DNA of 64,000 nucleotides from Balanoglossus misakiensis (lineage: Eukaryota; Hemichordata): positions 8,866,001-8,930,000 of the forward strand of contig CM082577.2 in the NCBI GenBank assembly GCA_040954595.2, read 5' to 3'. Position 1 is the first letter of the stretch, and every line of letters begins with the position of its first letter. The notes beneath the pieces are model-generated. The model saw only the letters and a list, made by a program, of their open reading frames with translations. It ran no database searches and was not told where the DNA came from. Positions 32,823-46,200 of this stretch are shown one piece after another. The translations under genes and the position numbers were made by a program.

Positions 32823-35800
32823 CTGTAAGACATAATGAATACTTGTCAATTTGGGTAAAGATGAGAGGATGGCGTCGAACGCTCGGAATGTGTAAGATCA
32901 CTACCGATTTACCACGGAACCTCGATTAAAATGCCAATTAAGGGACTGACGATAATTGTCCAAGGGTGAGGGGGATTATAATAATCCTAAAAGTACCCGT
33001 ACTTTGTTGGTGTCCTTGGTTTAAATAGTCACCTTTTGTTGTTTGAAAATACATGTAGTGATTTATTTCCCAGGTATCATCGTCATGAAAGCTTTTTTAA
33101 GTAGAAAGCAAATGGGAAAGGAAATCAACTAGTCTTGTGAGAAACATCCAAACACCAGTTCATCTCAATGTTGTGCATGTCTGGTTTGCCCGGTAGATGA
33201 TCGCAACATGTCACGCGTGCTTTATTCATGTTCTCAAGTCTAGGCTCCTTTCATAAACGACAGTTATATTTACGACCTTCCCCACTGTACAGCCTAAAGA
33301 TGCGTCACTCTCTGGCCTGTCAATAGTCTGTAACTTTCTACTCATGCCCGCCCGCGGATCGTTGATGAATCCTCCCTTAAAACGAACGCAAGCTTTCAAC
33401 TGCATCCTTGAAGACAACAAAACCAATTCAACAAACAAAAGAAATGACACTGTAAATATTTCCAAACGGGATTCGTGATTCACGGAGCGGGGTATTCAAT
33501 CAGACACGAATGATTTGTTGGAGTCGTCGTAATCCATGATCATTCATGGTTCAGTTGTTTGAATTCACCCTTGCCCCTACTAGAAATACCCACGATGATG
33601 GTATGTTTGTTGGGCACACGATGGTATTAGAACTTGTGTTCACAGACTTAAGTCTCCAAATGTGTTTGCCAGATGCAAGCTATCAGAACACATGCCTATA
33701 TGTCGAACACAACACAGCAAACACCATAAGTGTACGATTAACCATTTAACTGTTGACGGTGTAATTACATGTACACTGTCAATTGCAAACGGATGGGATT
33801 TTAAATATATTTTGTCAATCACAAGATTCCGACCACCACATGAAAAACAGAAAAACATAAATAGTGTGGTTATACATTTCCATTATTAAAGAAATAGTTA
33901 TGTACTTTTGTGTGGGCGACGGTCAAAGAGAGATAACAACGCACAGGGATTATTCACACACAACTGAAGTAAAGGAGAAAAATAATCTTAAAATTTCCAC
34001 GGACCAAGCGTGACCAGGCTTTGCAACTGAACTAGCTAATGTTGGCGTAAACGAGCCGAAACTAACCCGTCAGAATGTACCTTGGTAGTGAAGTGAGTGA
34101 CCAGAGCATCGCGGGTGTAGAGTCCGAGAACAGAGACGACCAAGCTCTTGGAATTCCGAGGGTTCCTGGACAAAAGTCCACAAGGAGAATTGGTGAACCG
34201 GAGACAGCTACCGCGGCACAAACTCGCCACTGTGCTTCCTCGGATTCGCAGCACCGCCTCTCAATATCGCGTTGACATATCCCAAACACGCTTCAGCGTC
34301 GTGTCCTCCGTTCTATCGGCAATTGCCAGAGAAACGACGGGGTCGTCGTGTACACGTGGACTTCAAAGTTCTATGGAGAAGACAAACGGGCGTGGTGGAC
34401 GACCGAAGGCTATTCACGTGTACGACTGAGCTAATTATTCATGAACACCTGGTCACCTAACACCTGGTCATGCAAATACAAAACTGGCTAAGTTCACCTG
34501 GTCACGCTAACAGAAGCCATAGTCGCTTGGTCAAAATACAACAATGTCATCGTAACAGTGTTTGATTAAATGCTATGCAGTTCATTATTGTGATGCGATG
34601 ATGCCGTGCGTTCGACATCAATGAAAACAAAGTCGTATTTACATCACATATTTCAAATTTGTGTGTCTTTTTTCATCCTTAAATTAATGGGAAACTTTCG
34701 ATCAATAATTCACAGCAGAAGATGGTGGCACATGGGGAATTGACATGCGCGACTGTAATTGATTAGAAAGGAAACTATCATACGAGTCGTCCACATAAAC
34801 GTTTGAAATATTCATCTCACAATTTCCTGAAACGTACAAATGGCCTTAAAGCAATTGGTGAAAGCCTTGTGTTGAATCGCGTATTTATTTTATAGCGACC
34901 ATCGGAAATGAAGGGAAGTCACGGGTCTTTGAGCGTGTTTACCAACCAATTGCCTCTTCAGTCAAATCTCGGCGAAAAAAGGAAACAGAATAGATTTCGA
35001 TGCATGCATCAGTGCCAAACATTTTGTTGATTAAACCGTCCGAAATGCCTTGAGTCGTGTTTCTACATTGAATGACGTTAAAAGCGAAATCAAATCTATC
35101 GCTCCGGCGGGAAAGTGTTTGCAGGTGGCTGCCCCGGTGACCTGTAGTGACGCATTGCAAGACCCATCACACAAAAACAGTTGCGGACAATGGATGGATG
35201 CATGAATAACGCGGCTACAGCTATAGGCCCGTGGTGTTAATAGCGCTCGACTCTGCCCGGCCGCTGATGAAATATAGCATAGTTGGGACGCAAATATTAA
35301 GTCATACTACAGCGCCTGGATACGCCGGTTGTATGAAAAGCACTCGCGGGGAAATTTATCGCCTCGGCTCATCCCCATTTAGTCAACATCCATACTCTTT
35401 TGTATTTCGATGCTATTGATTGCCATATCGTTTGGAGAGACCCGTCAGTATGCAATCGGCCGGCCGAGAGATACTAATATGCACCTTTTGTCGAAGTTGA
35501 TAACGCAACGCCAGATTAAGGGCCAATTTGCCCCCGGGGTTTGCAAAGGTGAGGCAATACCTCGCGCCGCTATATCGCTTAGTTGTAAGGAAAACGGCAG
35601 CCAATAGAATCAACGTGGAAACTAGGGGCCCTCGAACGGTATCACGGGTCGAAACTATGCGGCCACCGGCAATGTGATTGGTGTCTGTTTGATATACGTC
35701 CGCAAGAAAGATCATCACGGCTCACTGAATACACACATACATTCGCAAACAATCCCTCGGTGTCCCGAACGACACTGCCGGGTGAATATTCGTACCTGTC

Positions 35801-36735
35801 TAAACACGATACTAGTACTTATGATAATCGGCTATCAACATTTTATATATCCATATTTATATGAACGGAGTAGCCACATTTTGTCAGTACATGTACATAC
35901 ATTCGGGGTCATTTTCTGTAAAATTGGCGTTTCATTGTCTGCACGTCTGCATAAATTGGCCGATGCCTTCCGTCAGCAGGGTTACAACTCAACAGGTATA
36001 ACACACTGAGGTCTCCGTGTTAGCTCGAGGATTTTTCCTATAGCATGTATTGTGTTTGCTTGGAGACACTTCTCAGCAGACCATTGTTTTTCACTGCTTG
36101 CGCGCTTTAAATATCCGAGTAGCGATTTACAAACAACGCAATAAAGACGAGCAAATACACAGCATGCCACAAGAATGTTTTTCATTGTAATTGTAAATCG
36201 GTTCATGGACCCTCGGTCAGTCTATCTCCAATATTTATTTTCTAACCGATAGCACTTCTACGCGAAATTAATACACCTTTTTTTCTGATAACGCTCTTCT
36301 TATCTGTTTTCATCACGTCGAGTTAATTCGGGACTACACTTGAATGTCCTAAAAGAGATATCGATTCATTTTACGAGAGTGCGGCTGTGTTTCTCAGCTT
36401 GGACTGGAGGGAGTGACGTGGTGATTTGAGATCGCAAAAGTTTGGCAGAATGACTCCGCTTACAAAATCCCGACGCAATTACACCATGATCCGTACTCGA
36501 GGTGGTATAGACAGTAATCCAGGGCGTGTCAAGTGTAGGCTATCCAGCGCCAGTTTTCAATATTAATTAAAGCCTCCACCGGTCCCAGTAACTACAGTGA
36601 TCGTGCTGTGTTTTTAAATGGTTGTTGTTGTTTCTATCTTCACCCTAAACATCTGTGTCTTTTGAGGACATGCAGTACTTGTGTTCAAATCCCATACAGC
36701 TGCCCTGAAATCACTGAAATAATCGCAGAACTCAC
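32823..36735. other. Probable first intron of the RING gene
   Basis: About 3.9 kb without a supported exon. A donor-like ACCAAG|GTACAT on the minus strand near 34081 could mark an alternative leader exon. Confidence 0.4.
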
Positions 36736-36830
36736 CTTCAACGTCAAAACTCTCGTCCAGCAGACCCGTACGACTGCAGCGCCCTGTCCGCCATCTTGGT
36801 CGCGTATGACAACAATGGTTTCTATGAGTG
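36736..36830 (-). other. Probable 5'UTR exon and start region of the RING gene
   Basis: The minus strand carries CCAAGATGGCGGAC, a YY1-like initiator-region motif typical of first exons, followed by a strong donor GAAG|GTGAGT at 36736/36735. Joining to the acceptor at 32823 leaves the upstream ATG in a 16-codon open frame (MADRALQSYGSAGREF) that ends before the junction, so it would be a uORF and the RING start would be ATG 32794. The 5' end is approximate, and the link to the RING exon is inferred from order, strand and phase. Confidence 0.5.
36787..36800 (-). promoter_or_regulatory. YY1-like motif at putative transcription start
   Basis: CAAGATGGCGGAC on the minus strand matches the YY1 core that often overlaps start sites and the first ATG in animal genes. 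It sits within the predicted first exon of the RING gene. Confidence 0.45.
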
Positions 36831-37348
36831 CAAAGCTCACTGCTTTGTAATATCTCAATACAGGTCACGGTACACCTGATTGTTATTGCTGGAGGGAGGG
36901 GCTCCTGTATTCAGCGGGTGCTCCACTTGGAGCTTGCAATGTATCAACTGAAACAATTAGACCGCTTTTACTTTGCCACCCACAATCTCGACAAAACTGT
37001 CGTCGATTTCAGAGACATGACAGATTTCCCGCCAGGACGACGCGGAGCTTGCAAAGACCGAAATTTATAACATCCCAAATGACAAAGCGGTAATTACAAT
37101 TAAAAGTGGCATAACTAATGAAAGTGTAAATTGGTTTACATTTCAGAAATTTAAAGCATGGCGACAAACCGGCCGACCGTGAAAATTATTTTTGCCAAGT
37201 GATAATCTATTTTTTATTGCCGTAGTTCGAAGCACATTAACTTGACACCCAAGATCGACTCGTCGAGATCTGCCAACCTCTTCAAATTTATGTCGACTTC
37301 GTGATCTTTTCATCTGAAGGTCGGTCAATGCCGTAAATGTTGATAAAG

Positions 37349-37404
37349 GGAGAGAGAGAGAGAGAGAGAGAAAGAGAGGGGGAGAGAGACAGAGAGAGAG
37401 AGAG
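37349..37404 (+). repeat. (GA)n microsatellite
   Basis: Imperfect purine tract upstream of the putative RING gene start. Confidence 0.9.
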
Positions 37405-37709
37405 ACAAAGACATCCAACCATATGCATTGAATTTTGTACGAAATTGCCGCAGTAAAGTTTTAATTCGTTGAATTTTATCTTATTTTTTTAATGTCACAT
37501 ACCTTCACAACTCAGACTGTAAGTAATGTTGTGGCAATATAAATCTTATTATGTTTATCGTTTGTACTTTACAAGATTAATCTTATTATTTATAAAAATA
37601 GTGGATTAAATTTTTTAAATTTATGCCGCGAAATAACCATGATAGCCAATCACAGGTTGATGGCGCTTCAACCACCTGTTGGATCCGTGGAAGAAATAGC
37701 ATAGAACCA

Positions 37710-37725
37710 TCAATAGAGGGCGCCA
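37710..37725 (+). promoter_or_regulatory. CTCF-like motif 5
   Basis: TCAATAGAGGGCGCCA about 0.9 kb upstream of the putative RING gene start. Confidence 0.4.
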
Positions 37726-40700
37726 CCATATAGGCAATGTTTCAGTCCAGTCACTCAACACATGTTTTGTAGTCGGAAAATGTTGCAATGCTCAATATAA
37801 ACGTGGTAATACAAAGAATATAATGAGTTACTATTGAATAACTTTTTCTGCTACGTACTGTGTGTCGAACTGTGATGGTTCGTGTAGTAGATTACTCTAG
37901 TTATACTTGGCGCATTCACAAAACAGGCTCGGCAAACAACAGCGAGTTAGAAAACTCCTCCGTAATCGAACTAAGACACAGTTTTCAAGTGGAAAGGACC
38001 TGGGATCATATGTCTCACACGAGTCGGGGATTGTACAGTCCGACCACTGAGACCAAGCCCTGTGGATCGGATGGAGAAAATCAAATACGGACTCTTATAG
38101 AAAAAAGTACATTTTAAACCTTTATTTTGGAAATACCTTGAAATTGGCACTTAAGCGTAAGTGTGGTGGTTGTGTTTGTCGTTTCGCATTAATTCTATTC
38201 AAAAGCACCATCGCAAGCATTACATCATATTTACACGACCTTTTGCAGGCTACCATATACTGTCTGGCACGATTCCAATTTGTTACAAAATATGTCTAGA
38301 TACGTACAAACCCAACACAACATATGGTCGGTAATCCTCTCATAAGCTCAGCGTCGGACTTTGCCACGGTTGCTGATACTATATAGGAAACGGTCGAGAG
38401 GAAATAAAAAAACACTGATTGCACACACCTGAGTTATTTACAAAGCCAATCCCTGTACATTAAAGTTTAAAATAGCCATAGATGCCTGACAATATACGCG
38501 AAAATCAAGTACAGACTCGCTTGCCATCTCGATCCCAACACTTCACCTTGGGATTACGGAAGAATATTGGTTGGCTTCTAAATTCCTCTTTCCTGGGCGT
38601 TGCTGACTCGGTCATCGGCAGAAGTGCGAGTCAAAGCGCCGTTGCAAAACAGGACAGTGCTCGTCTGGCCGGTTGCCGGGATGTCGGGTATCGGGGGGAA
38701 CCACTGATCAACCGTCGAGGGGTTTATCAGCTGCCCCAGCCCGCCGTTACTCTGTCATCTGAAATGTACACAGAAATCAAAGGAAACCGACATCAGAAAG
38801 AGCATGCGTTAGGTCACTTGGGGGGATTTGCAGTACAAACTTTATTTTTCAATAACGGTATACCGGGTGTAAAAATTTCAGTATGAAAACTCCATTATTT
38901 ATGTACCCTTTGCTCACCGCCGATTCATTAGCACTCGACCACGCCACGCCAAAACCCATATTTGTTTTGCCTTATTTACCCATAACTCGAAAATCATAAT
39001 CTACAGAGTGTAAACAAATCTAGAGGAGACGGAAGAGTTGATTCGGAGATACTACGTACACGCGCTGAAAATAACTTTACAGAACTTCAATGATATACAT
39101 TGAGTGAACCTCTGAGAATTACAGCCTCGATTCTTAGGCGTCTCCGGAAGGACTTTGGCCGTCCCATTTGAGTTAACGCTGACCTATTTCGTCGCAGCTG
39201 CCAGGCCTAGTGCACCATCCAACAAACGTTCTCTTTTTCCTCCTTTGATTCCCTTTTGCTTAAATATTCCAGCACTTGAAAAATATCCTTGGGATTCCGA
39301 AAGTGTCAAGGAACTCGATGGACTGTCATCTACATTATATCCACACGACAGATTATGAAGTCATCTGGATATTCAATCCTCCTCAAGTTTCAAGTACCTG
39401 GGACAACTCCTTGCAAGGTCAAGGAGAGACCGAAAACGGAACTGGATGTTCATGATCTTGTCGTCAATTTATCGAGCGTAACCACAACCCCTGAAATATA
39501 CACATGCACACGCATCACGCGATTTCCCGAATTTAAATCAAATCTCAACTTCTCTGGTGCGATTTCGACCCAGCCGCGATCGGACACTATCGTTCTCCTC
39601 GTTCAATACATGCTGAATATACATGTAGTTAGACGAAGCAGCCCCACCGCTACGTCAAGCCCACGCCATGTTTGCACATAAACCAACCGACAGAAGTATA
39701 GTAACCGTTCCTTCTGATTTGAAAGATTTCAACCAAACGGGGTACCCAAGACAGATTTGTAAATCGCTAAAACGCAAAGAAAACTGACGGGTTACCCTGA
39801 GCGGATCGCAGCGGTTTTACACAATCAGTAATATTCTACGCAAAAGTCTCGCCTCACTAATTCTTGCTATCCCTTATGGGTAGAAATTTCGTCTCTCCAC
39901 GTTACCTTCCATCTGAAGGGCTGTTGCCATACCCAGCCATAAAACATCAACTTTGATGAAGTCAACCGATTGTATAGTATCGTATTTATTCAACAACCAG
40001 TTGTCGGATGGTGGGACTCTCATTGTGCGAAAATCCCTTTGCTTTTCGACCAGTCGGCTACAGTGGCATACTCGGCTCTGACTGAAAACAAAGGCCTGCA
40101 TTGATCGCATCGATCGTTAAATACTCGCTAACAGTTGAAGCTGTTGCCTGACTAAAGAGCTAAACTGCGGTGAGAGTCAATAATCGAAGTCGCTGCAGTT
40201 TACACCGTAAGCACCTGTCATTCGCAGGAAAATATAAATTGTACAAACATTTTCCCCTCAAGCCCATGTTCTTTTGCAAATCATTTTGTCGTCATTTCTT
40301 TGTGTATTTGTTTTTCTCACAGAATGTTATTTATCAGTGTACATAGTCAGAATTTTGCAACAGGTCTGTGGGAACTTCCCAGAATTTCTGTTTTCTGTAA
40401 CTGAATATCATTCCACCTACGTCCTAGCCCGTTGCACTTTTGACTATGAAATCCATTGGTTTTTTTTCAATAAATGTCCTCAAAGTATTATAAGAAATGA
40501 TCTTATCAAAGCATACATTTCGTAAGCAGGAAAGGCAGCGTATACAGCAAGAGTTTCAAACGAAATGGGGCGAGTCTCGGCGTCGGGACAAATTCTCATG
40601 CGATGAAAATCATAACATGGACGGTAAATCTTTTAAACCCTAAACGGATGTTCTGATGTAGTACACGTCCATGGTAGATTTTACTGCTCACGTGTTGTTA

Positions 40701-41880
40701 TACTTTGCTCGTCTAGATTTTATTTTCCGTTCAAAATTGATTTGACGACGTTTACTGACAGAGGGGGCTAGACAAATATGGCGCAGCGCGACGGAATATT
40801 AATTCCCGGTCCCGCTTCCTGTCATATTATTACTAGATGACGGATTTCAAAAAATCAACAATCGCTGAAATTGCCGGAGACCTTATGACTCCATATTCCG
40901 GTACATCACATTGCTTTTAACGAATCAAAGCGAGTTTCAGGTTAATTCCAGATAGTTTCCGAGTGCGGGAGAGGTTGTAGTTTCATTTGAAAACGTCCCC
41001 GCTGTATTTGAAAAGATTTTGTGTCTAGACCGTTGTAATCGCCCAGTTCTGATCGTGTTAAATTCATGTCGATGTCGACAATTAAAGACAAATTATCAAC
41101 GGCGGGAGAGTTTGATTTGCATCATCTTGTGTTAATTTTAGATGTAATTTATGACGGAAATCCGGATGAGGCTTTTGTTGAATTTTCCCCAATCTGTACG
41201 GTACACTTTTCAACACGTTCATAAATATTTCGTCGGCAACATTTGGTATTTTCAAACCAGTCTACGTTCCTCTGGTGTCCGTGGCGATAGACGCCGACGT
41301 TTTCCGAGAAAATCGATACCGTTTTAACTTGAACTGCCTGAAAATTACGCGGTTTCTTCGTAGTCAAACAGCAATTGAAAAACGGGATGGTTTTAGCGAA
41401 GATTGTGCACAGTTTGTCTTGAACAAACGTCAAAAAGACATTTGGTCGTTCTAGCGGTGTAGTCTACTAAACCAGAGGACTTATATTGCAAAATTGCCAC
41501 TCTCTTTAGCTTAAATAAAAAGAAAACAAGCAGTGTATTAAATCAAAACTTCGCACCTTTGCAAAATGTAAAACTTGGGGGAATATTTACGGGGAAACGA
41601 AGCGACAATTTTGCACATATTTTCCGTATTGTTTTACTGTGCATCGACTACAGTTTACAGACCACAAGATTATGGAACTGTTTGTGGGATACACAGACAA
41701 ATATAATGAAATTAAAGTCAAGAGTTACAGCTAAACCTAGAGCAGAACTATTGACCAAAGCAGTATGGGTGGTCATTTAAGTAAAACTTCCAGTTTTCCA
41801 AAAAAACATTGAAAGAATGGATGGAAATGGGCAGATATGTAGTTGCAGTGCGAGTCGAGTCTTAGGCCAGTATTCAAAAT

Positions 41881-41895
41881 GGCGCCCTCTATGAT
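41881..41895 (-). promoter_or_regulatory. CTCF-like motif 6
   Basis: ATCATAGAGGGCGCC on the minus strand in gene-poor DNA; same core as the other sites. Confidence 0.4.
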
Positions 41896-42142
41896 ATTCG
41901 CCCAGTTTGCCCCCTTTCTAATCTAAGTCATGCATGCTAATATAGGTTTCCCAACAATATTAAAGTAGAACAGTGAAAATGTAAACTATTTTCAGGCTAT
42001 TTTCAATATTGTATTATCACAGAGTAGTTCCAATCGTGTTCCTATCTTCGCCTGTGTTTAACTTCCAGTGGACACTTCAGTCAAAGACCTTCACTCGCCA
42101 AGTACATGAAGTAAGAAGATATTTCAAGTGCGCGAATGTAGA

Positions 42143-42288
42143 TACAGTCGAACCTATCTATAGTGAGTGGCCAGTCAAGGGACTTTCATTAACTGGCCTT
42201 TATAGACAGGTGGCTCATGTAAATTGCACAGGGACTGTAACAGAGTGGCCACTATGTAGAGGTGGCCACTAACACAGGTCTGACTGTA
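42143..42288. mobile_element. 146-bp TACAGTC MITE
   Basis: Left end TACAGTCGAACCT is mirrored by CAGGTCTGACTGTA. The interior repeats GAGTGGCC and GGTGGC words in both senses. A diverged fragment with TAGACAGGTTTCATTGTA is at about 5930-5960. Confidence 0.65.
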
Positions 42289-43029
42289 TAACGATAAAGT
42301 AAACGCGCCTTTTTGCTGACAGACGAGGGCCTTCAAAAACTTCGGCTCATTCAACTTCCAGCGAGTGTTAACTGCCGCAACGCGTGATTCTATCAACCAC
42401 CGGATAATCCGTTGTACATTACGAAGGGAATAAAACTCATTTTAGTAGGATTTACTATACCGGTAGTGTCGTTAAATATCGCCATCGAAGCACATAAATA
42501 TAACTCTTTCCTTTAGTACAGCGGAGCAATTTATACGGATGACGGTGTAAAGTCAGAACAAGTTAAGTTTACGTGTCTCACAAGTAGGCTCCTTAGGGTT
42601 AATTAAAAGTTATGTTATTTGTACCGTTTTAAGGTTTGCAAGTAAATGCTGTTAATATGGTACATTCTGGACAGTATACGATTTGATATACATATAATGA
42701 GTACAGCTGATTATTTCGCAAGGTAAAATGAATGAATTTATATATTGGTTGTGGTTACGTATGTTTATCAAAATAAACCGTGCATGGCAGTTTTACTGAG
42801 ACTTGATTTTTTGTTTTGATCAGCGCGTTGTGCGACTCGTGTAAATACGGAGATTTATTGACGTACAGTGTTACTCAAATATCTTTGAAGCGTGTCAAAT
42901 TTGTCCCATTCTTCAAAAAGTCAAACCGACAAATTTCATAATTTACTTTCCTGTCGATTTTTATCTGTAACGAACATTCATCATTTTCTATATCCACTCT
43001 GTGTCTGTTCTCAAACCGCAAAACCTGCA

Positions 43030-43205
<176 letters not shown>

Positions 43206-46200
43206 CCCAGCATTATAGAAGACTGGGTGTTTCCCAAAAGTCCCTATCTTTTTTTGCTTTACTTTGCTTTGGAAACGAAAAGAAATCACAAAAATATCAA
43301 ATATCAAACTTGACATAGCTTTAGAGAATTTTTCGCATTGCTTTTTAAGTCTGGCACTTTACATTTTATCATGGTAACTGTATTGCAGCTGAACAGTAAT
43401 GTAACTGTGTATGATATACTTTACAAGTTCGATACATTAAGGATTTGTCGTGTAATGTCATTGTCTGCTTGTCCCTATTTTTTAACAGGAACAGCTCAAC
43501 GCGTTTCCAAGTTTTACAGAAAGTAAAAAAGACGCACAAAAACTTCGTTTTCAAGACGTAAATAATGTGTCTTGTCAAATGTATAATGTACTAGTATTCT
43601 TTTGAAGATGAGTTTTATTAATGAAAACAATTGAAAACTTTTTCAACTCAGCATTTTATTGGTTGAATTCTTGACGGTGGTTGTTGACATCGACTGCGGT
43701 GAGAAAGTCTAGAGCGGATATCCACGGTGCATCACCGACCGGCGCCCCGAGGGTCGGCAGTTCATCGCGTCGTGGTGGATCCGGCACGGTGGTCATACAT
43801 TGCCTGTTCTGGTAAAATTAAACAGCTCGTAAATGCAATTATATGAGTAAACTGTTTTTTCTTTTCCCACGGTACGTTTTTGCTATTTTGGTCAGTCACC
43901 GTCTAATTGTCACTCGAGCAGCGACTCCGAGGAATGGCAACGTTGCCGACAAAATTAAAAATTCCACTCGCCCCAAGGACTGAAGGCGTCGCCACCTATT
44001 ACCGTTCGAAGTTATCGCATGTTGTACAAATATGATAGTTTTTCTGTCGTGACTAGTTTGTCAATCTTCCTCTGTTAAAAACGGTATTGATAAGTACTTC
44101 GGAATGTAAATTGTTGCTATTTTAACAGAATTTGTGTTTATCGTTCCACCAACACTAAACCGAACAAACGATATTGCCAAGCATATCGTCAATTCCTTGA
44201 CACAAAATTTCTACTATTAGGAACGAAAACGTCTACATTTGTGCAGTTCATGTCTTGAGTAAAACTGCGAAATGTTTCTCGATATCCTGGCAAATTTTAA
44301 TACACACCACGTGTGAAATTTCGCAGGGTAAATAAGCTGGCCACAGACGACTAGTTTAGGTGACGAGTTGTTTTCTTTCTTTCCTATTTTTCAATATGGC
44401 GGACAATGAAGTGTTTTACTTCACACATCAGGGTCATGCATTACAACTTATAGAGATATACTATAAACAAAACGATGAAAAGTAAACGTTAATAAAACTT
44501 TTGTGGGTTTTATTATAATTTTAGAAATTAAGATATGAAGTTGCACGATGTTAAATGACTGGTTTCACGCGAGGTCGGACTGTCGTGCGCGATGATTGAC
44601 AGCGCCTTCCCGAAAGAAAAAAGAATACCCAAGTCTTGAAGTCAGGGAAGTTTGTTACATGTAGTTCATTGACAAATTTGAAATACAGATCGAGAAGTTA
44701 TAGTTTAGATTAAAGCACCCATAACTGTAGGATATTCTGCCGTTGCTCTATAGCAGTACGCCAAAGCAAAGGAGCGTGATTCATAGTGGCTGCCACGGCT
44801 CAGACTGCAGGTCGGTCTAGTCCGGGCCCTCGCGCTCAATCAAGAGTCCGAGCTGCAGATTCTAACACGGTCCCTCGACAAACGGATTTGAGGTTTGCGA
44901 TTTTACATTTCTAGAAGATTCACCCTGTACCTCTTCTTCGTAAACTAAATCATTTTTATATACTCGCAGGGGTTACAAGTTGAATGTTTTAAAGTGATAA
45001 ACCCTGGGTTCATTTTCAACCAAATACCAATAGAAGTTTAATTTCTGAAAAATAACAACCTGCTTTACGCCCAGCTGTCGCGAGATAGCTCATCGTGTAA
45101 CGGAGGTCACGCTGGCCCCTTTTCTGTTCTATCCTAAACCGATTTAGAATGCAACGCTGTGCTAAAATGGTGATATGGAAGGATGTCACGGTGGTAACTG
45201 GATAAGATAACCAAAGACTGAACACTGGATTCGAAGAAAATCGAACTTGAAGGGGTCTAATTTTGGTTTTGCATGATAAATGTTTTCTGGAGCGATTTTG
45301 CTACGAGCTGCGCGTGTACTGCTAATTCCTATACGTTAGGCACAGACTTTGTGGTTTGAGTAACACAACATAGAAAAATGAATTATTTAAAAACTGTGAC
45401 CCCTCCTCGCCTACCATGCAGTTAACCATAGACATGAAAACATGCTGCGTGATGGAAGTATGACAATGAACCTATATGTTCAATACCCATGAGGTTTTCC
45501 ATGGTCTATTCTACCTACGAAGCCGATTTTGTAGAACATATCTGTTCAGCGGGTTTCAGATGGTGGAGATCATGACGTCAAAAGGTACATCCCGCCTAGA
45601 CGCCTTACCTGAGCTCACCTTAGATGCACTTTAGCGGGTTTTTTTTGCTATTTATTTTTCGGCCACCGAAGTTGGAAATGGTGAAAGTGGCCACATGTAA
45701 ATCTATAATAGTCTCTCTCACACGTCGCTACATTGACATATACAGAGAATTACCCCTGTTTCATGGGTTAAAGATGTAAGGCCCCTACAATCTCAAACAA
45801 AATCTCTGTCGTCACTCACAAAATTGACGGCTGTAAGATTTATTCACAGAGCAAAAGGTTGTCTGTAGGAACACTGCCTTCTTTAAATAAAAGATCATAT
45901 AAAATATTGCACTCCATGGCAACATTATCTCGTGTTCTCATCAGTTTTTATGATGAAATACATAAATATTGAAATTCTGATTATAAAACACGCATTAGCC
46001 AGTCATTATATCAACATACATTTCTCAGTCTTCCCTAAGCAAAGCAATTACACCGTTTGTATGAAAGACGAGGCGTGGACCGCGCAAAATGGACTCAAGT
46101 CTGCCTTGTTAAAGCACATGGACGTATCATTTAAAAACAAAAAATATTCAGTCAGATCACTATCAGGTCATTGTCTGTATTATGGCGCTTTAACCGCTTG

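Larger units (their letters stand above)
36831..42142. other. Gene-poor region
   Basis: Several open frames of 80-134 codons occur (for example 38482-38886 and 39289-39681, plus) but lack splice sites, recognisable domains or codon-pattern support. Holds CTCF-like motifs 5 and 6. Confidence 0.5.

Noticed and set aside
38482-38886. 134-codon plus-strand open frame
   Set aside because: No recognisable motif, no splice sites at its borders, no promoter or poly(A) context that I can see.
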